From: Anagrus nilaparvatae
Lineage: Eukaryota; Arthropoda; Insecta; Hymenoptera; Mymaridae
Direction: 5' to 3'
DNA: 64,000 nt
Assembly (NCBI GenBank): GCA_022575985.1
Contig: JAKSXM010000040.1
Span: 12,542,001-12,606,000, forward strand
Notes under the pieces: model-generated
Databases searched by the model: none
What the model was told of the DNA's origin: nothing
Seen by the model: only the letters and a program-made list of their open reading frames with translations
Shown: positions 34,801-50,358 of the stretch, piece after piece
How positions within the stretch are numbered: position 1 is the stretch's first letter
Layout: the number at the start of each line of letters is the position of its first letter
Made by a program: the position numbers and the translations under genes

Positions 34801-37800
34801 AAAGGCTTAATAAAGTTATAAAAAATCCCAGAAAATCAAATTATCTATATATTTTGAATAATTTTAAGTTTTTAATCAAAGATATTGATTAATATTTTCT
34901 ACGTAGATTCTTTTTAATGATGATTTAAAATTTTTTTTGGAGTTTTATTAGCCATACTGTAAAATTCGGTATAAATAGAATATTTTAAATTGTAGTATAT
35001 TTGCAAATTTTCTTGTCTCTGTCACTATAACCAGGTCTACTTAATTAAGTAACAGTAAGCTTGATATATATCAAGATGGAAGCAATTTAATATAGAAAAG
35101 TTACTTATTGCGAGCATAGGTTTATAAATCGAAATTTATCTATTAATTTTTCGTTAAATCAAAACTTAAAAGTCATACAATTTTGTATCTAACCAAACAG
35201 ATTATGTTTTAGCACACCGGCTATAAATTTATGAAATTATTAGTATATTTTGAAAAAAATATGTAAATTTATGACGCATAGAATATTATGTTAAATTATA
35301 TTAAATTATGTAATTTTTTTAATTAACTAAAATTTTGTAAATAAACTTTATCATTTTAAATTTAGAGTATTCATTTTTCAAAGCGATGTTTTGATATTTT
35401 AATAAGAATTTAATATATACTTATTTGTATGCACCAGAATGTGTTTATAATAGATAAGTAAAAATATTATTCAAAATCTCAATTTTTAAAATAAGTCACT
35501 GCAAAAAATATTTTTGGTCGATAACTTTACTTTTATTTATTTAGTTAAGATTTTATTATAAATGTAAAAACAATTTTTCACAATAATCATGTTTAATAAG
35601 AACGGGTTAAGATCCTAATCGTTAATTTAATTAGTCTAATAAGTAATCGTTATAAATTACATTGCCAATCGCTATTTTATTTTTTATTTATATTTTGCAG
35701 ATATTTAATGTACTTATTATTTTAGTAAGATAAAAAAATATTCGAAAAAGTATTTTCTTAAGTATTTTAATTCAAATGAACGAAAAATCAGTCGGACAAG
35801 TTTTAAGAGTTCAAAATTAGCATGAATCTTATATTATGGTTATTAATGAAAGTCACCGTAATCAGGTTATCTATTAAAATTCTGAATATCTTATTATTTC
35901 GTACTTTCTTAAATATTCCTTAGTGTATATCATAAAATGTCTAAAATAAGGTAAAGCTAGTTTTAATCTTTTTTTGAAAATATAATACCCAGTATTTAAA
36001 ATGCATCTCAGATTGAGCTGTAGAAGTAAAAGTCCCAGAAAGGCTTAATAAAGTTATAAAAAATCCCAGAAAATCAAATTATCTATATATTTTGAATAAT
36101 TTTAAGTTTTTAATCAAAGATATTGATTAATATTTTCTACGTAGATTCTTTTTAATGATGATTTAAAATTTTTTTTGGAGTTTTATTAGCCATACTGTAA
36201 AATTCGGTATAAATAGAATATTTTAAATTGTAGTATATTTGCAAATTTTCTTGTCTCTGTCACTATAACCAGGTCTACTTAATTAAGTAACAGTAAGCTT
36301 GATATATATCAAGATGGAAGCAATTTAATATAGAAAAGTTACTTATTGCGAGCATAGGCTTATAAATCGAAATTTATCTATTAATTTTTCGTTAAATCAA
36401 AACTTAAAAGTCATACAATTTTGTATCTAACCAAACAGATTACGTTTTAGAACACCGGCTATAAATTTATGAAATTATTAGTATATTTTGAAAAAAATAT
36501 GTAAATTTATGACGCATAGAATATTATGTTAAATTATATTAAATTATGTAATTTTTATAATTAACTAAAATTTTGTAAATAAACTTTATCATTTTAAATT
36601 TAGAGTATTCATTTTTCAAAGCGATGGTTTGATATTTTAATAAGAATTTAATATATACTTATTTGTATGCACCAGAATGTGTTTATAATAGATAAGTAAA
36701 AATATTATTCAAAATCTCAATTTTTAAAATAAGTCACTGCAAAAAATATTTTGGGTCGATAACTTTACTTTTATTTATTTAGTTAAGATTTTATTATAAA
36801 TGTAAAAACAATTTTTCACAATAATCATGTTTAATAAGAACGGGTTAAGATCCTAATCGTTAATTTAATTAGTCTAATAAGTAATCGTTATAAATTACAT
36901 TGCCAATCGCTATTTTATTTTTTATTTATATTTTGCAGATATTTAATGTACTTATTATTTTAGTAAGATAAAAAAATATTCGAAAAAGTATTTTCTTAAG
37001 TATTTTAATTCAAATGAACGAAAAATCAGTCGGACAAGTTTTAAGAGTTCAAAATTAGCATGAATCTTATATTATGGTTATTAATGAAAGTCACCGTAAT
37101 CAGGTTATCTATTAAAATTCTGAATATCTTATTATTTCGTACTTTCTTAAATATTCCTTAGTGTATATCATAAAATGTCTAAAATAAGGTAAAGCTAGTT
37201 TTAATCTTTTTTTGAAAATATAATACCCAGTATTTAAAATGCATCTCAGATTGAGCTGTAGAAGTAAAAGTCCCAGAAAGGCTTAATAAAGTTATAAAAA
37301 ATCCCAGAAAATCAAATTATCTATATATTTTGAATAATTTTAAGTTTTTAATCAAAGATATTGATTAATATTTTCTACGTAGATTCTTTTTAATGATGAT
37401 TTAAAATTTTTTTTGGAGTTTTATTAGCCATACTGTAAAATTCGGTATAAATAGAATATTTTAAATTGTAGTATATTTGCAAATTTTCTTGTCTCTGTCA
37501 CTATAACCAGGTCTACTTAATTAAGTAACAGTAAGCTTGATATATATCAAGATGGAAGCAATTTAATATAGAAAAGTTACTTATTGCGAGCATAGGTTTA
37601 TAAATCGAAATTTATCTATTAATTTTTCGTTAAATCAAAACTTAAAAGTCATACAATTTTGTATCTAACCAAACAGATTATGTTTTAGCACACCGGCTAT
37701 AAATTTATGAAATTATTAGTATATTTTGAAAAAAATATGTAAATTTATGACGCATAGAATATTATGTTAAATTATATTAAATTATGTAATTTTTTTAATT

Positions 37801-40800
37801 AACTAAAATTTTGTAAATAAACTTTATCATTTTAAATTTAGAGTATTCATTTTTCAAAGCGATGTTTTGATATTTTAATAAGAATTTAATATATACTTAT
37901 TTGTATGCACCAGAATGTGTTTATAATAGATAAGTAAAAATATTATTCAAAATCTCAATTTTTAAAATAAGTCACTGCAAAAAATATTTTTGGTCGATAA
38001 CTTTACTTTTATTTATTTAGTTAAGATTTTATTATAAATGTAAAAACAATTTTTCACAATAATCATGTTTAATAAGAACGGGTTAAGATCCTAATCGTTA
38101 ATTTAATTAGTCTAATAAGTAATCGTTATAAATTACATTGCCAATCGCTATTTTATTTTTTATTTATATTTTGCAGATATTTAATGTACTTATTATTTTA
38201 GTAAGATAAAAAAATATTCGAAAAAGTATTTTCTTAAGTATTTTAATTCAAATGAACGAAAAATCAGTCGGACAAGTTTTAAGAGTTCAAAATTAGCATG
38301 AATCTTATATTATGGTTATTAATGAAAGTCACCGTAATCAGGTTATCTATTAAAATTCTGAATATCTTATTATTTCGTACTTTCTTAAATATTCCTTAGT
38401 GTATATCATAAAATGTCTAAAATAAGGTAAAGCTAGTTTTAATCTTTTTTTGAAAATATAATACCCAGTATTTAAAATGCATCTCAGATTGAGCTGTAGA
38501 AGTAAAAGTCCCAGAAAGGCTTAATAAAGTTATAAAAAATCCCAGAAAATCAAATTATCTATATATTTTGAATAATTTTAAGTTTTTAATCAAAGATATT
38601 GATTAATATTTTCTACGTAGATTCTTTTTAATGATGATTTAAAATTTTTTTTGGAGTTTTATTAGCCATACTGTAAAATTCGGTATAAATAGAATATTTT
38701 AAATTGTAGTATATTTGCAAATTTTCTTGTCTCTGTCACTATAACCAGGTCTACTTAATTAAGTAACAGTAAGCTTGATATATATCAAGATGGAAGCAAT
38801 TTAATATAGAAAAGTTACTTATTGCGAGCATAGGCTTATAAATCGAAATTTATCTATTAATTTTTCGTTAAATCAAAACTTAAAAGTCATACAATTTTGT
38901 ATCTAACCAAACAGATTACGTTTTAGAACACCGGCTATAAATTTATGAAATTATTAGTATATTTTGAAAAAAATATGTAAATTTATGACGCATAGAATAT
39001 TATGTTAAATTATATTAAATTATGTAATTTTTATAATTAACTAAAATTTTGTAAATAAACTTTATCATTTTAAATTTAGAGTATTCATTTTTCAAAGCGA
39101 TGGTTTGATATTTTAATAAGAATTTAATATATACTTATTTGTATGCACCAGAATGTGTTTATAATAGATAAGTAAAAATATTATTCAAAATCTCAATTTT
39201 TAAAATAAGTCACTGCAAAAAATATTTTGGGTCGATAACTTTACTTTTATTTATTTAGTTAAGATTTTATTATAAATGTAAAAACAATTTTTCACAATAA
39301 TCATGTTTAATAAGAACGGGTTAAGATCCTAATCGTTAATTTAATTAGTCTAATAAGTAATCGTTATAAATTACATTGCCAATCGCTATTTTATTTTTTA
39401 TTTATATTTTGCAGATATTTAATGTACTTATTATTTTAGTAAGATAAAAAAATATTCGAAAAAGTATTTTCTTAAGTATTTTAATTCAAATGAACGAAAA
39501 ATCAGTCGGACAAGTTTTAAGAGTTAAAAATTAGCATAAATCTTAAATTTTGGTTATTCATGAAAGTCACCGTAATCAGGTTATCTATTAAAATTCTGAA
39601 TATCTTATTATTTCGTACTTTCTTAAATATTCCTTAGTGTATATCATAAAATGTCTAAAATAAGGTAAAGCTAGTTTTAATCTTTTTTTGAAAATATAAT
39701 ACCCAGTATTTAAAATGCATCTCAGATTGAGCTGTAGAAGTAAAAGTCCCAGAAAGGCTTAATAAAGTTATAAAAAATCCCAGAAAATCAAATTATCTAT
39801 ATATTTTGAATAATTTTAAGTTTTTAATCAAAGATATTGATTAATATTTTCTACGTAGTTTCTTTTTAATGATGATTTAAAATTTTTTTTGGAGTTTTAT
39901 TAGCCATACTTTGAAAATCGATATAAATAAAATATTTTAAATTGTAGCATATTTGAAAATTTTCTTGTCACTGTCACTATAACTGGGTCTACTTATTTTA
40001 GTAACAGTTAGCTTGATATATATTAAGATGAAAGCAATTTAATAAAGAAAAGTTACCTATTGCGAGCATAGGCTTATAAATCGAAATAAATCTATGAATT
40101 TTTCGTTAAATCAAAACTTAATAGTGATACAATTTTGTATCTAACCAAACAGATTGCGTTTAAGCACACCAGCTATAATTTTATGAAATTATTAGTATAT
40201 TTTGAAAAAAAAATGTAAATTTATGATGCATAGAATATTATGTTAAATTATATTAAATTATATAAGTTTTAAGTATTAAAATTTAGCATGAAACTTATAT
40301 TTTGGTTATTCATGATTGTCACCGTAATCAGGTTATCTATTAAAATTCTGAATATCTTATTATTTCATACATTCTTAAATATTCCTTAGTGTATATCATA
40401 AAATGTTTAAAATAAGTTATAGCTAGTTTTAATCTTTTTTTCAAAATATAACACCCAGTATTTAATATGTATCTCAGATTGAGCTGTAGAAGTAAAAGTC
40501 CCAGAAAGGCTTAATAAAGTTATAAAAAATCCCAGAAAACCAAATTAACTATATATTTTTAACAATTTTAAGTTTGGAATCAAAGACATTGATTAATATT
40601 TTCTACGTAGATTCTAGTTAATGACGATTTAAAATTTTTTTTGCAGTTTGATTAGCCATACTGTAAAATTCTGTATAAATAGAATATTTTAAGTTGTAGT
40701 ATATTTGCAAATTTTCTTGACGCTGTCACTATAACCAGGTCTACTTAATTTATTAACAGTAAGTTTGATATATATCAAGATGGAAGCAATTTAATATAGA

Positions 40801-43800
40801 AAAGTTACCTATTGCGAGCATAGGCTTATAAATCAAAATTAATCTATGAATTTTTCGTTAAATCAAAACTTAAAAGTGATACAATTTTGTATCTAACCAA
40901 ACAGATTATGTTTGATAACACCGGCTATAATTTTATGAAATTATTAGTATATTTTGAAAAAAATATGTAAATTTATGATGCATAGAATAGTATGTTAAAT
41001 TATTTTAAAATATGTAATTTTTTTAATTTCCTAAAATTTTGTAAATACACTTTATCATTTTAAATTTCGAGTATTCATTTTTCAAAGCGATGGTTTGATA
41101 TTTTAATAAGAATTCAATATATACTTATTTATATGCACTAGAATGTGTTTATAATAGATAAGTAAAAATATTATTCAAAATCTCTATTTTTCAAATAAGT
41201 CACTGCAAAAAATATTTATGTTCGATAACTTTACTTTTATTTATTTAGTTAAGATTTAATTATAAATGTAAAAACAATTTTTCACAATAATCATGTTTAA
41301 TAGGAATGGGTTAAGATCCTAATCGTTAATTTAATTAGTCTAATAAGTAATCGTTATAAATTACATTGCCAATCGCTATTTTATTTTTTATTTATATTTT
41401 GCAGATATTTAATGTACTTATTATTTTAGTAAGATAAAAAAAAAATTCGAAAAAGTATTTTCTTAAGTATTTTATTTCAACTGAACGAAAAATCAGTCGG
41501 ACAAGTTTTAAGAGTTATAAATTAGCATAAATCTTATATTTTGGTTATTCATGAAAGTCACCGTAATCAGGTTATCTATTAAAATTCTGAATATCTTATT
41601 ATTTCGTACTTTCTTAAATATTCTTTAGTGTATATCATAAAATGTCTAAAATAAGGTATAGCTAGTTTTAATCTTTTTTTGAAAATATAATACCCAGTAT
41701 TTAAAATGCATCTCAGATTGAGCTGTAGAAGGAAAAGTCCCAGAAAGGCTTAATAAAGTTATAAAAAATCCCAGAAAACCAAATTAACTATATATTTTGA
41801 ATAATTTTAAGTTTTTAATGAAAGACATTGATTAATATTTTCTACGTAGATTCTTTTTAATGATGATTAAAAATTTTTTTTGGACTTTTATTAGCCAAAC
41901 TTTGAAATTCGGTATAAATAAAATATTTTAAGTTGTAGCATATTTGAAAATTTTCTTGTCACTGTCACTATAACTGGGTCTACTTATTTTAGTAACAGTT
42001 AGCTTGATATATATTAAGATGGAAAGAATTTAATATAGATAAGTTACCTTTTTCGAGCATAGGCTTATAAAATTAAGCTATGAATATTTCGTTAAATCAA
42101 AACTTAGAAGTGATACAAATTTGTAACTATCAAAACAGATTGTGTTTAAGCACACCGGCTAGAATTTTATGAAATGATTAGTATATTTTGAAAAAAAAAT
42201 GTAAATTTATGATGCATAGAATATTATGTTAAATTATATTAAATTATATAAGTTTTAAGTATTAAAATTTAGCATGAAACTTATATTTTGGTTATTCATG
42301 AAAGTCACCGTAATCAGGTAATCTATTAAAATTCTGAATATCTTATTATTTCGTACTTTCTTAAATACTCCTTAGTGTATATCATAAAATATCTAAAATA
42401 AGGTATAGCTAGTTTTAATCTTTTTTTGAAAATATAACACCCAGTATTTAAAATGCATCTCAGATTGAGCTGTAGAAGTAAAAGTCCCAGAAAGGCTTAA
42501 TAAAGTTATAAAAAATCCCAGAAAACCAAATTAACTATATATTTTTAACAATTTTAAGTTTTGAATCCAAGACATTGATTAATATTTTCTACGTAGATTC
42601 TAGTTAATGACGATTTAAAATTTTTTTTGCAGTTTTATTAGCCATCCTGTAAAATTCGGTATAAATAGAATATTTTAAGTTGTAGTATATTTGCAAATTT
42701 TCTTGTCGCTGTAACTATAACCAGGTCTACTTAATTTGGTAACAGTAAGCTTGATATATATCAAGATGGAAGCAATTTAATATAGAAAAGTTACCTATTG
42801 CGAGCATAGGCTTATAAATCAAAATTAATCCATTAATTTTTCGTTAAATCAAAACTTAAAAGTGATACAATTTTGTATCTAACCTAACAGATTGTGTTTA
42901 AGAACACCGGCTATAATTTTATGAAATTATTTGTATATTTTGAAAAAAATATGTAAATTTATGACGCATAAAATATTATGTTAAATTATATTAAATTATG
43001 TAATTTTTTTAATTTACTAAAATTTTGTAAATAAACTTTATCATTTTAAATTTCGAGTACTCATTTTTCAAAGCGATGGTTTGATATTTTAATAAGATTT
43101 CAATATATACTTATTTATATGCAACTAGAATGTGTTTATTATAGATAAGTAAAAATATTAATCAAAATCTTAATTTTTCAAATAAGTCACTGCAAAAAAT
43201 ATTTATGGTCGATAACTTTACTTTTATTTATTTAGTTAAGATTTAATTATAAATGTAAAAACAATTTTTCACTATAATCATGTTTCATAAGATTGGATTA
43301 AGATCCTAATCAATAATTTAATTAGTCTAGTAAGTAATCGTTATAAATTACATTGCCAATCACTATTTTATTTTTTATTTAATTTTGCAGATATTTAATG
43401 TACTTATTATTTTCGTAAGATAAAAAAATATTCGAAAAAGTATTTTCTTAAGTATTTTATTTCAACTGAACGAAAAATCAGTCGGACAAGTTTTAAGAGT
43501 TCAAAATTAGCATGAATCTTATATTATGGTTATTCATGAAAGTCACCGTAATCAGGTTATCTATTAAAATTCTGAATATCTTATTATTTCATACTTTCTT
43601 AAATATTCCTTATTAGTGTATATAATAAAATGTTTAAAATAAGTTATAGCTAGTTTTAATCTTTTTTTCAAAATATAACACCCAGTATTTAATATGCATC
43701 TCAGATTGAGCTGTAGAAGTAAAAGTCCCAGAAAGGCTTAATAAGGTTATAAAAAATCCCAGAAAACCAAATTAACTATATATTTTTAACAATTTTAAGT

Positions 43801-46800
43801 TTTGAATCAAAGACATTGATTAATATTTTCTACGTAGATTCTAGTTAATGACGATTTAAAATTTTTTTTGCAGTTTTATTAGCCATACTGTAAAATTCTG
43901 TATAAATAGAATATTTTAAGTTGTAGTATATTTGCAAATTTTCTTGTCGCTGTCACTATAACCAGGTCTACTTAATTTGGTAACAGTAAGCTTGATATAT
44001 ATCAAGATGGAAGCAATTTAATATAGAAAAGTTACCTATTGCGAGCATAGGCTTATAAATCAAAATTAATCTATGAATTTTTCGTTAAATCAAAACTTAA
44101 AAGTGATACAATTTTGTATCTAACCAAACAGATTATGTTTAATAACACCGGCTATAATTTTATGAAATTATTAGTATATTTTGAAAAAAATATGTAAATT
44201 TATGATGCATAGAATAGTATGTTAAATTATTTTAAAATATGTAATTTTTTTAATTTCCTAAAATTTTGTAAATACACTTTATCATTTTAAATTTCGAGTA
44301 TTCATTTTTCAAAGCGATGGTTTGATATTTTAATAAGAATTCAATATATACTTATTTATATGCACAAATATGTGTTTATAATAGATAAGTAAAAATATTA
44401 TTCAAAATCTTAATTTTTCAAATAAGTCACTGCAAAAAATATTTATGTTTGATAACTTTACTTTTATTTATTTAGTTAAGATTTAATTATAAATGTAAAA
44501 ACAATTTTTCACAATAATCATGTTTAATAGGAATGGGTTAAGATCCTAATCGTTAATTTAATTAGTCTAATAAGTAATCGTTATAAATTACATTGCCAAT
44601 CGCTATTTTATTTTTTATTTATATTTTGCAGATATTTAATGTACTTATTATTTTAGTAAGATAAAAAAATATTCGAAAAAGTATTTTCTTAAGTATTTTA
44701 TTTCAACTGAACGAAAAATCAGTCGGACAAGTTTTAAGAGTTCAAAATTAGCATGAATCTTATATTATGGTTATTAATGAAAGTCACCGTAATCAGGTTA
44801 TCTATTAAAATTCTGAATATCTTATTATTTCGTACTTTCTTAACTATTCCTTAGTGTATATCATAAAATGTTTAAAATAAGTTATAGCTAGTTTTAATCT
44901 TTTTTTCAAAATATAACACCCAGTATTTAATATGCATCTCAGATTGAGCTGTAGAAGTAAAAGCCCCAGAAAGGCTTAATAAAGTTATAAAAAATCACAG
45001 AAAACCAAATTAACTATATATTTTTAACAATTTTAAGTTTTGAATCAAAGACATTGATTAATATTTTCTACGTAGATTCTAGTTAATGACGATTTAAAAT
45101 TTTTTTTGCAGTTTTATAAGCCATACTGTAAAATTCTGTATAAATAGAATATTTTAAGTTGTAGAATATTTGCAAATTTTCTTGTCGCTGTCACTATAAC
45201 CAGGTCTACTTAATTTAGTAACAGTAAGCTTGATATATATCAAGATGGAAGTAATTTAATATAGAAAAGTTACCTATTACGAGCATAGGCTTATAAATCG
45301 AAATTAATCTATGAATTTTTCGTTGAATCAAAACTTAAAAGTGATACAATTTTGTATCTAACCAAACAGATTGTGTTTAAGCACACCGGCTATAATTTTA
45401 TGAAATTATTAACATATTTTGAAAAAAATATGTAAATTTATGACGCATAAAATTTTATGTTAAATTATATTAAATTATGTAATTTTTTTAATTTACTAAA
45501 ATTTTGTAAATAAACTTTATCATTTTAAATTTAGATTATTCATTTTTCAAAGCGATGGTTTGATATTTTAATAAGAATTTAATATATACTTATTTATATG
45601 CACTAGAATGCGTTTATAATAGATAAGTAAAAATATTATTCAAAATCTCAATTTTTAAAATAAGTCACTGCAAAAAATATTTATGGTCGATAACATTACT
45701 TTTATTTATTTAGTTAAGATTTAATTATAAATGTAAAAACAATTTTTCAGAATAATCATATTTAATAAGAATGAGTTAAGATCCTAATCTTTAATTTAAT
45801 TAGTCTAATAAGTAATATTTATAAATTACATTGCCAATCGCTATTTTATTTTTTATTTATATTTTGCAGATATTTAATGTACTTATTATTTTAGTAAGAT
45901 AAAAAAATATTCGAAAAAGTATTTTCTTAAGTATTTTATTTCAACTGAACGAAAAATCAGTCGGACAAGTTTTAAGAGTTAAAAATGAGCATAAATCTTA
46001 TATTTTGGTTATTCATGAAAGTCACCGTAATCAGGTTATCTATTAAAATTCTGAATATCTTATTATTTCGTACTTTCTTAAATATTCTTTAGTGTATATC
46101 ATAAAATGTCTAAAATAAGGTATAGCTAGTTTTAATCTTTTTTTGAAAATATAATACCCAGTATTTAAAATGCATCTCAGATTGAGCTGTAGAAGGAATA
46201 GTCCCAGAAAGGCTTAATAAAGTTATAAAAAATCCCAGAAAACCAAATTAACTATATATTTTGAATAATTTTAAGTTTTTAATGAAAGACATTGATTAAT
46301 ATTTTCTATGTAGATTCTTTTTAATGATGATTAAAAATTTTTTTTGGACTTTTATTAGCCAAACTTTGAAATTCGGTATAAATAAAATATTTTAAGTTGT
46401 AGCATATTTGAAAATTTTCTTGTCACTGTCACTATAACTGGGTCTACTTATTTTAGTAACAGTTAGCTTGATATATATTAAGATGGAAAGAATTTAATAT
46501 AGATAAGTTACCTTTTTCGAGCATAGGCTTATAAAATTAAGCTATGAATATTTCATTAAATCAAAACTTAGAAGTGATACAAATTTGTAACTATCAAAAC
46601 AGATTGTGTTTAAGCACACCGGCTAGAATTTTATGAAATGATTATTATATTTTGAAAAAAAAATGTAAATTTATGATGCATAGAATATTATGTTAAATTA
46701 TATTAAATTATATAAGTTTTAAGTATTAAAATTTAGCATGAAACTTATATTTTGGTTATTCATGAAAGTCACCGTAATAAGGTAATCTATTAAAATTCTG

Positions 46801-49800
46801 AATATCTTATTATTTCGTACTTTCTTAAATACTTCTTAGTGTATATCATAAAATATCTAAAATAAGGTATAGCTAGTTTTAATCTTTTTTTGAAAATATA
46901 ACACCCAGTATTTAAAATGCATCTCAGATTGAGCTGTAGAAGTAAAAGTCCCAGAAAGGCTTAATAAAGTTATAAAAAATCCCAGAAAACCAAATTAACT
47001 ATATATTTTTAACAATTTTAAGTTTTGAATCCAAGACATTGATTAATATTTTCTACGTAGATTCTAGTTAATGACGATTTAAAATTTTTTTTGCTGTTTT
47101 ATTAGCCATCCTGTAAAATTCGGTATAAATAGAATATTTTAAGTTGTAGTATATTTGCAAATTTTCTTGTCGCTGTCACTATAACCAGGTCTACTTAATT
47201 TGGTAACAGTAAGCTTGATATATATCAAGATGGAAGCAATTTAATATAGAAAAGTTACCTATTGCGAGCATAGGCTTATAAATCCAAATTAATCTATGAA
47301 GTTTTCGTTAAATCAAAACTTAAAAGTGATACAATTTTGTATCTATCCTAACAGATTGTGTTTAAGAACACCGGCTACAATTTTATGAAATTATTTGTAT
47401 ATTTTGAAAAAAATATGTAAATTTATGACGCATAAAATATTATGTTAAATAATATTAAATTATGTAATTTTTTTAATTTACTAAAATTTTGTAAATAAAC
47501 TTTATCATTTTAAATTTCGAGTACTCATTTTTCAAAGCGATAGATTGATATTTTAATAAGATTTCAATATATACTTATTTATATGCAACTAGAATGTGTT
47601 TATTATAGATAAGTAAAAATATTAATCAAAATCTTAATTTTTCAAATAAGTCACTGCAAAAAATATTTATGGTCGATAACTTTACTTTTATTTATTTAGT
47701 TAAGATTTAATTATAAATGTAAAAACAATTTTTCACTATAATCATGTTTCATAAGATTGGATTAAGATCCTAATCAATAATTTAATTAGTCTAATAAGTA
47801 ATCGTTATAAATTACATTGCCAATCGCTATTTTATTTTTTATTTAATTTTGCAGATATTTAATGTACTTATTATTTTAGTAAGATAAAAAAATATTCGAA
47901 AAAGTATTTTCTTAAGTATTTTATTTCAACTGAACGAAAAATCAGTCGGACAAGTTTTAAGAGTTCAAAATTAGCATGAATCTTATATTATGGTTATTCA
48001 TGAAAGTCACCGTAATCAGGTTATCTATTAAAATTCTGAATATCTTATTATTTCATACTTTCTTAAATATTCCTTATTAGTGTATATAATAAAATGTTTA
48101 AAATAAGTTATAGCTAGTTTTAATCTTTTTTTCAAAATATAACACCCAGTATTTAATATGCATCTCAGATTGAGCTGTAGAAGTAAAAGTCCCAGAAAGG
48201 CTTAATAAGGTTATAAAAAATCCCAGAAAACCAAATTAACTATATATTTTTAACAATTTTAAGTTTTGAATCAAAGACATTGATTAATATTTTCTACGTA
48301 GATTCTAGTTAATGACGATTTAAAATTTTTTTTGCAGTTTTATTAGCCATACTGTAAAATTCTGTATAAATAGAATATTTTAAGTTGTAGTATATTTGCA
48401 AATTTTCTTGTCGCTGTCACTATAACCAGGTCTACTTAATTTGGTAACAGTAAGCTTGATATATATCAAGATGGAAGCAATTTAATATAGAAAAGTTACC
48501 TATTGCGAGCATAGGCTTATAAATCCAAATTAATCTATGAATTTTTCGTTAAATCAAAACTTAAAAGTGATACAATTTTGTATCTAACCTAACAGATTGT
48601 GTTTAAGCACACCGGCTATAATTTTATGAAATTATTAGTATATTTTGAAAAAAATATGTAAATTTATGAGGCATAAAATATTATGTTAAATTATATTAAA
48701 TTATGTAATTTTTTTAATTTACTAAAATTTTGTAAATAAACTTTATCATTTTAAATTTCGAGTGTTCATTTTTCAAAGCGATGGTTTGATATTTTAATAA
48801 GATTTCAATATATACTTATTTATATGCCACTAGAATGTGTTTATAATAGATAAGTAAAAATATTAATCAAAATCTTAATTTTTCAAATAAGTCACTGCAA
48901 AAAATATTTATGGTCGATAACTTTACTTTTATTTATTTAGTTAAGATTTAATTATAAATGTAAAAACAATTTTTCACTATAATCATGTTTCATAAGATTG
49001 GATTAAGATCCTAATCAATAATTTAATTAGTCTAATAAGTAATCGTTATAAATTACATTGCCAATCGCTATTTTATTTTTTATTTATATTTTGCAGACAT
49101 TTAATGTACTTATTATTTTAGTAAGATAAAAGAATATTCGAAAAAATATTTTCTGAAGTATTTTATTTCAAATGAACGAAAAATCAGTCGGACAAGTTTT
49201 AAGAGTTAAAATTTAGTATGAATCTTATATTTTGTTTATTCATGAAAGTCACCGTAATCAGGTTATCTATTAAAATTCTGAATATCTTATTATTTCGTAC
49301 TTTCCTAAATATTTTTTAGTGTATATCATAAAATGTCTAAAATAAGGTATAGCTAGTTTGAAACTTTTTCTGAAAATATAACACCCAGTATTTAAAATGC
49401 ATCTCAGATTGAGCTGCAGAAGTAAAAGTCCCAGAAAGGCTTAATAAAGTTATAAAAAATCCCAGAAAACCAAATTAACTATATATTTTTAATAATTTTA
49501 AGTTTTTAATCAAAGACATTGATTAATATTTTCTACGTAGATTCTTTTTAATGAAGATTTAAAATTTTTTTTGCAGTTTTATTATCCAGACTGTGAAATT
49601 CGGTATAAATAAAATATTTTAAGTTGTAGCATATTTGAAAATTTTCTTGTCACTGTCACTATAACTGGGTCTACTTATTTTAGTAACAGTTAGCTTGATA
49701 TATATCAAGATGGACAGAATTTAATATAGAAAAGTTACCTTTTTCGAGCATAGTCTTATAAAATTAAGCTATGAATATTTCGTTAAATCAAAACTTAAAA

Positions 49801-50358
49801 GTGATACAATTTTGTAATTATCCAAACAGATTGTGTTTAAGCACACCGGCTATAATTTTATGTAATAATTAGTATATTTTGAAAAAAAAATGTAAATTTA
49901 TGATGCATAGAATAATATGTTAAATTATATTAAATTATGTAATATAAGTTTTAAGTATTAAAATTTAGCATGAATCTTATCTATTTTTTATTCATGAAAG
50001 TCACCGTAATCAGGTTATCTATTAAAATTCTGAATATCTTATTATTTTGTACATTCTTAAATATTCCTTAGTGTATATCATAAAATGTTTAAAGTAAGGT
50101 ATAGCTAATTTAAATATTTTTTTCTGAAAATAAAACATGCAGTTTCTAAAATGCAACTCAAATTAAGCTACAGAGGTAAAAGCCCTAGAAAGGCGTAATA
50201 AAGTTATAAAAAATCCCAGAAAACCAAGTTAATATATATTTTTAATATTTGAAGCTTTCAATCAAACTCATAAATTAATATTTTCTACGTAGAATCTTTT
50301 TAATGATGATTTAAAATTTTTTTTGGAGTTGCATTAGCCATAATGTAAAATTCGGTAT

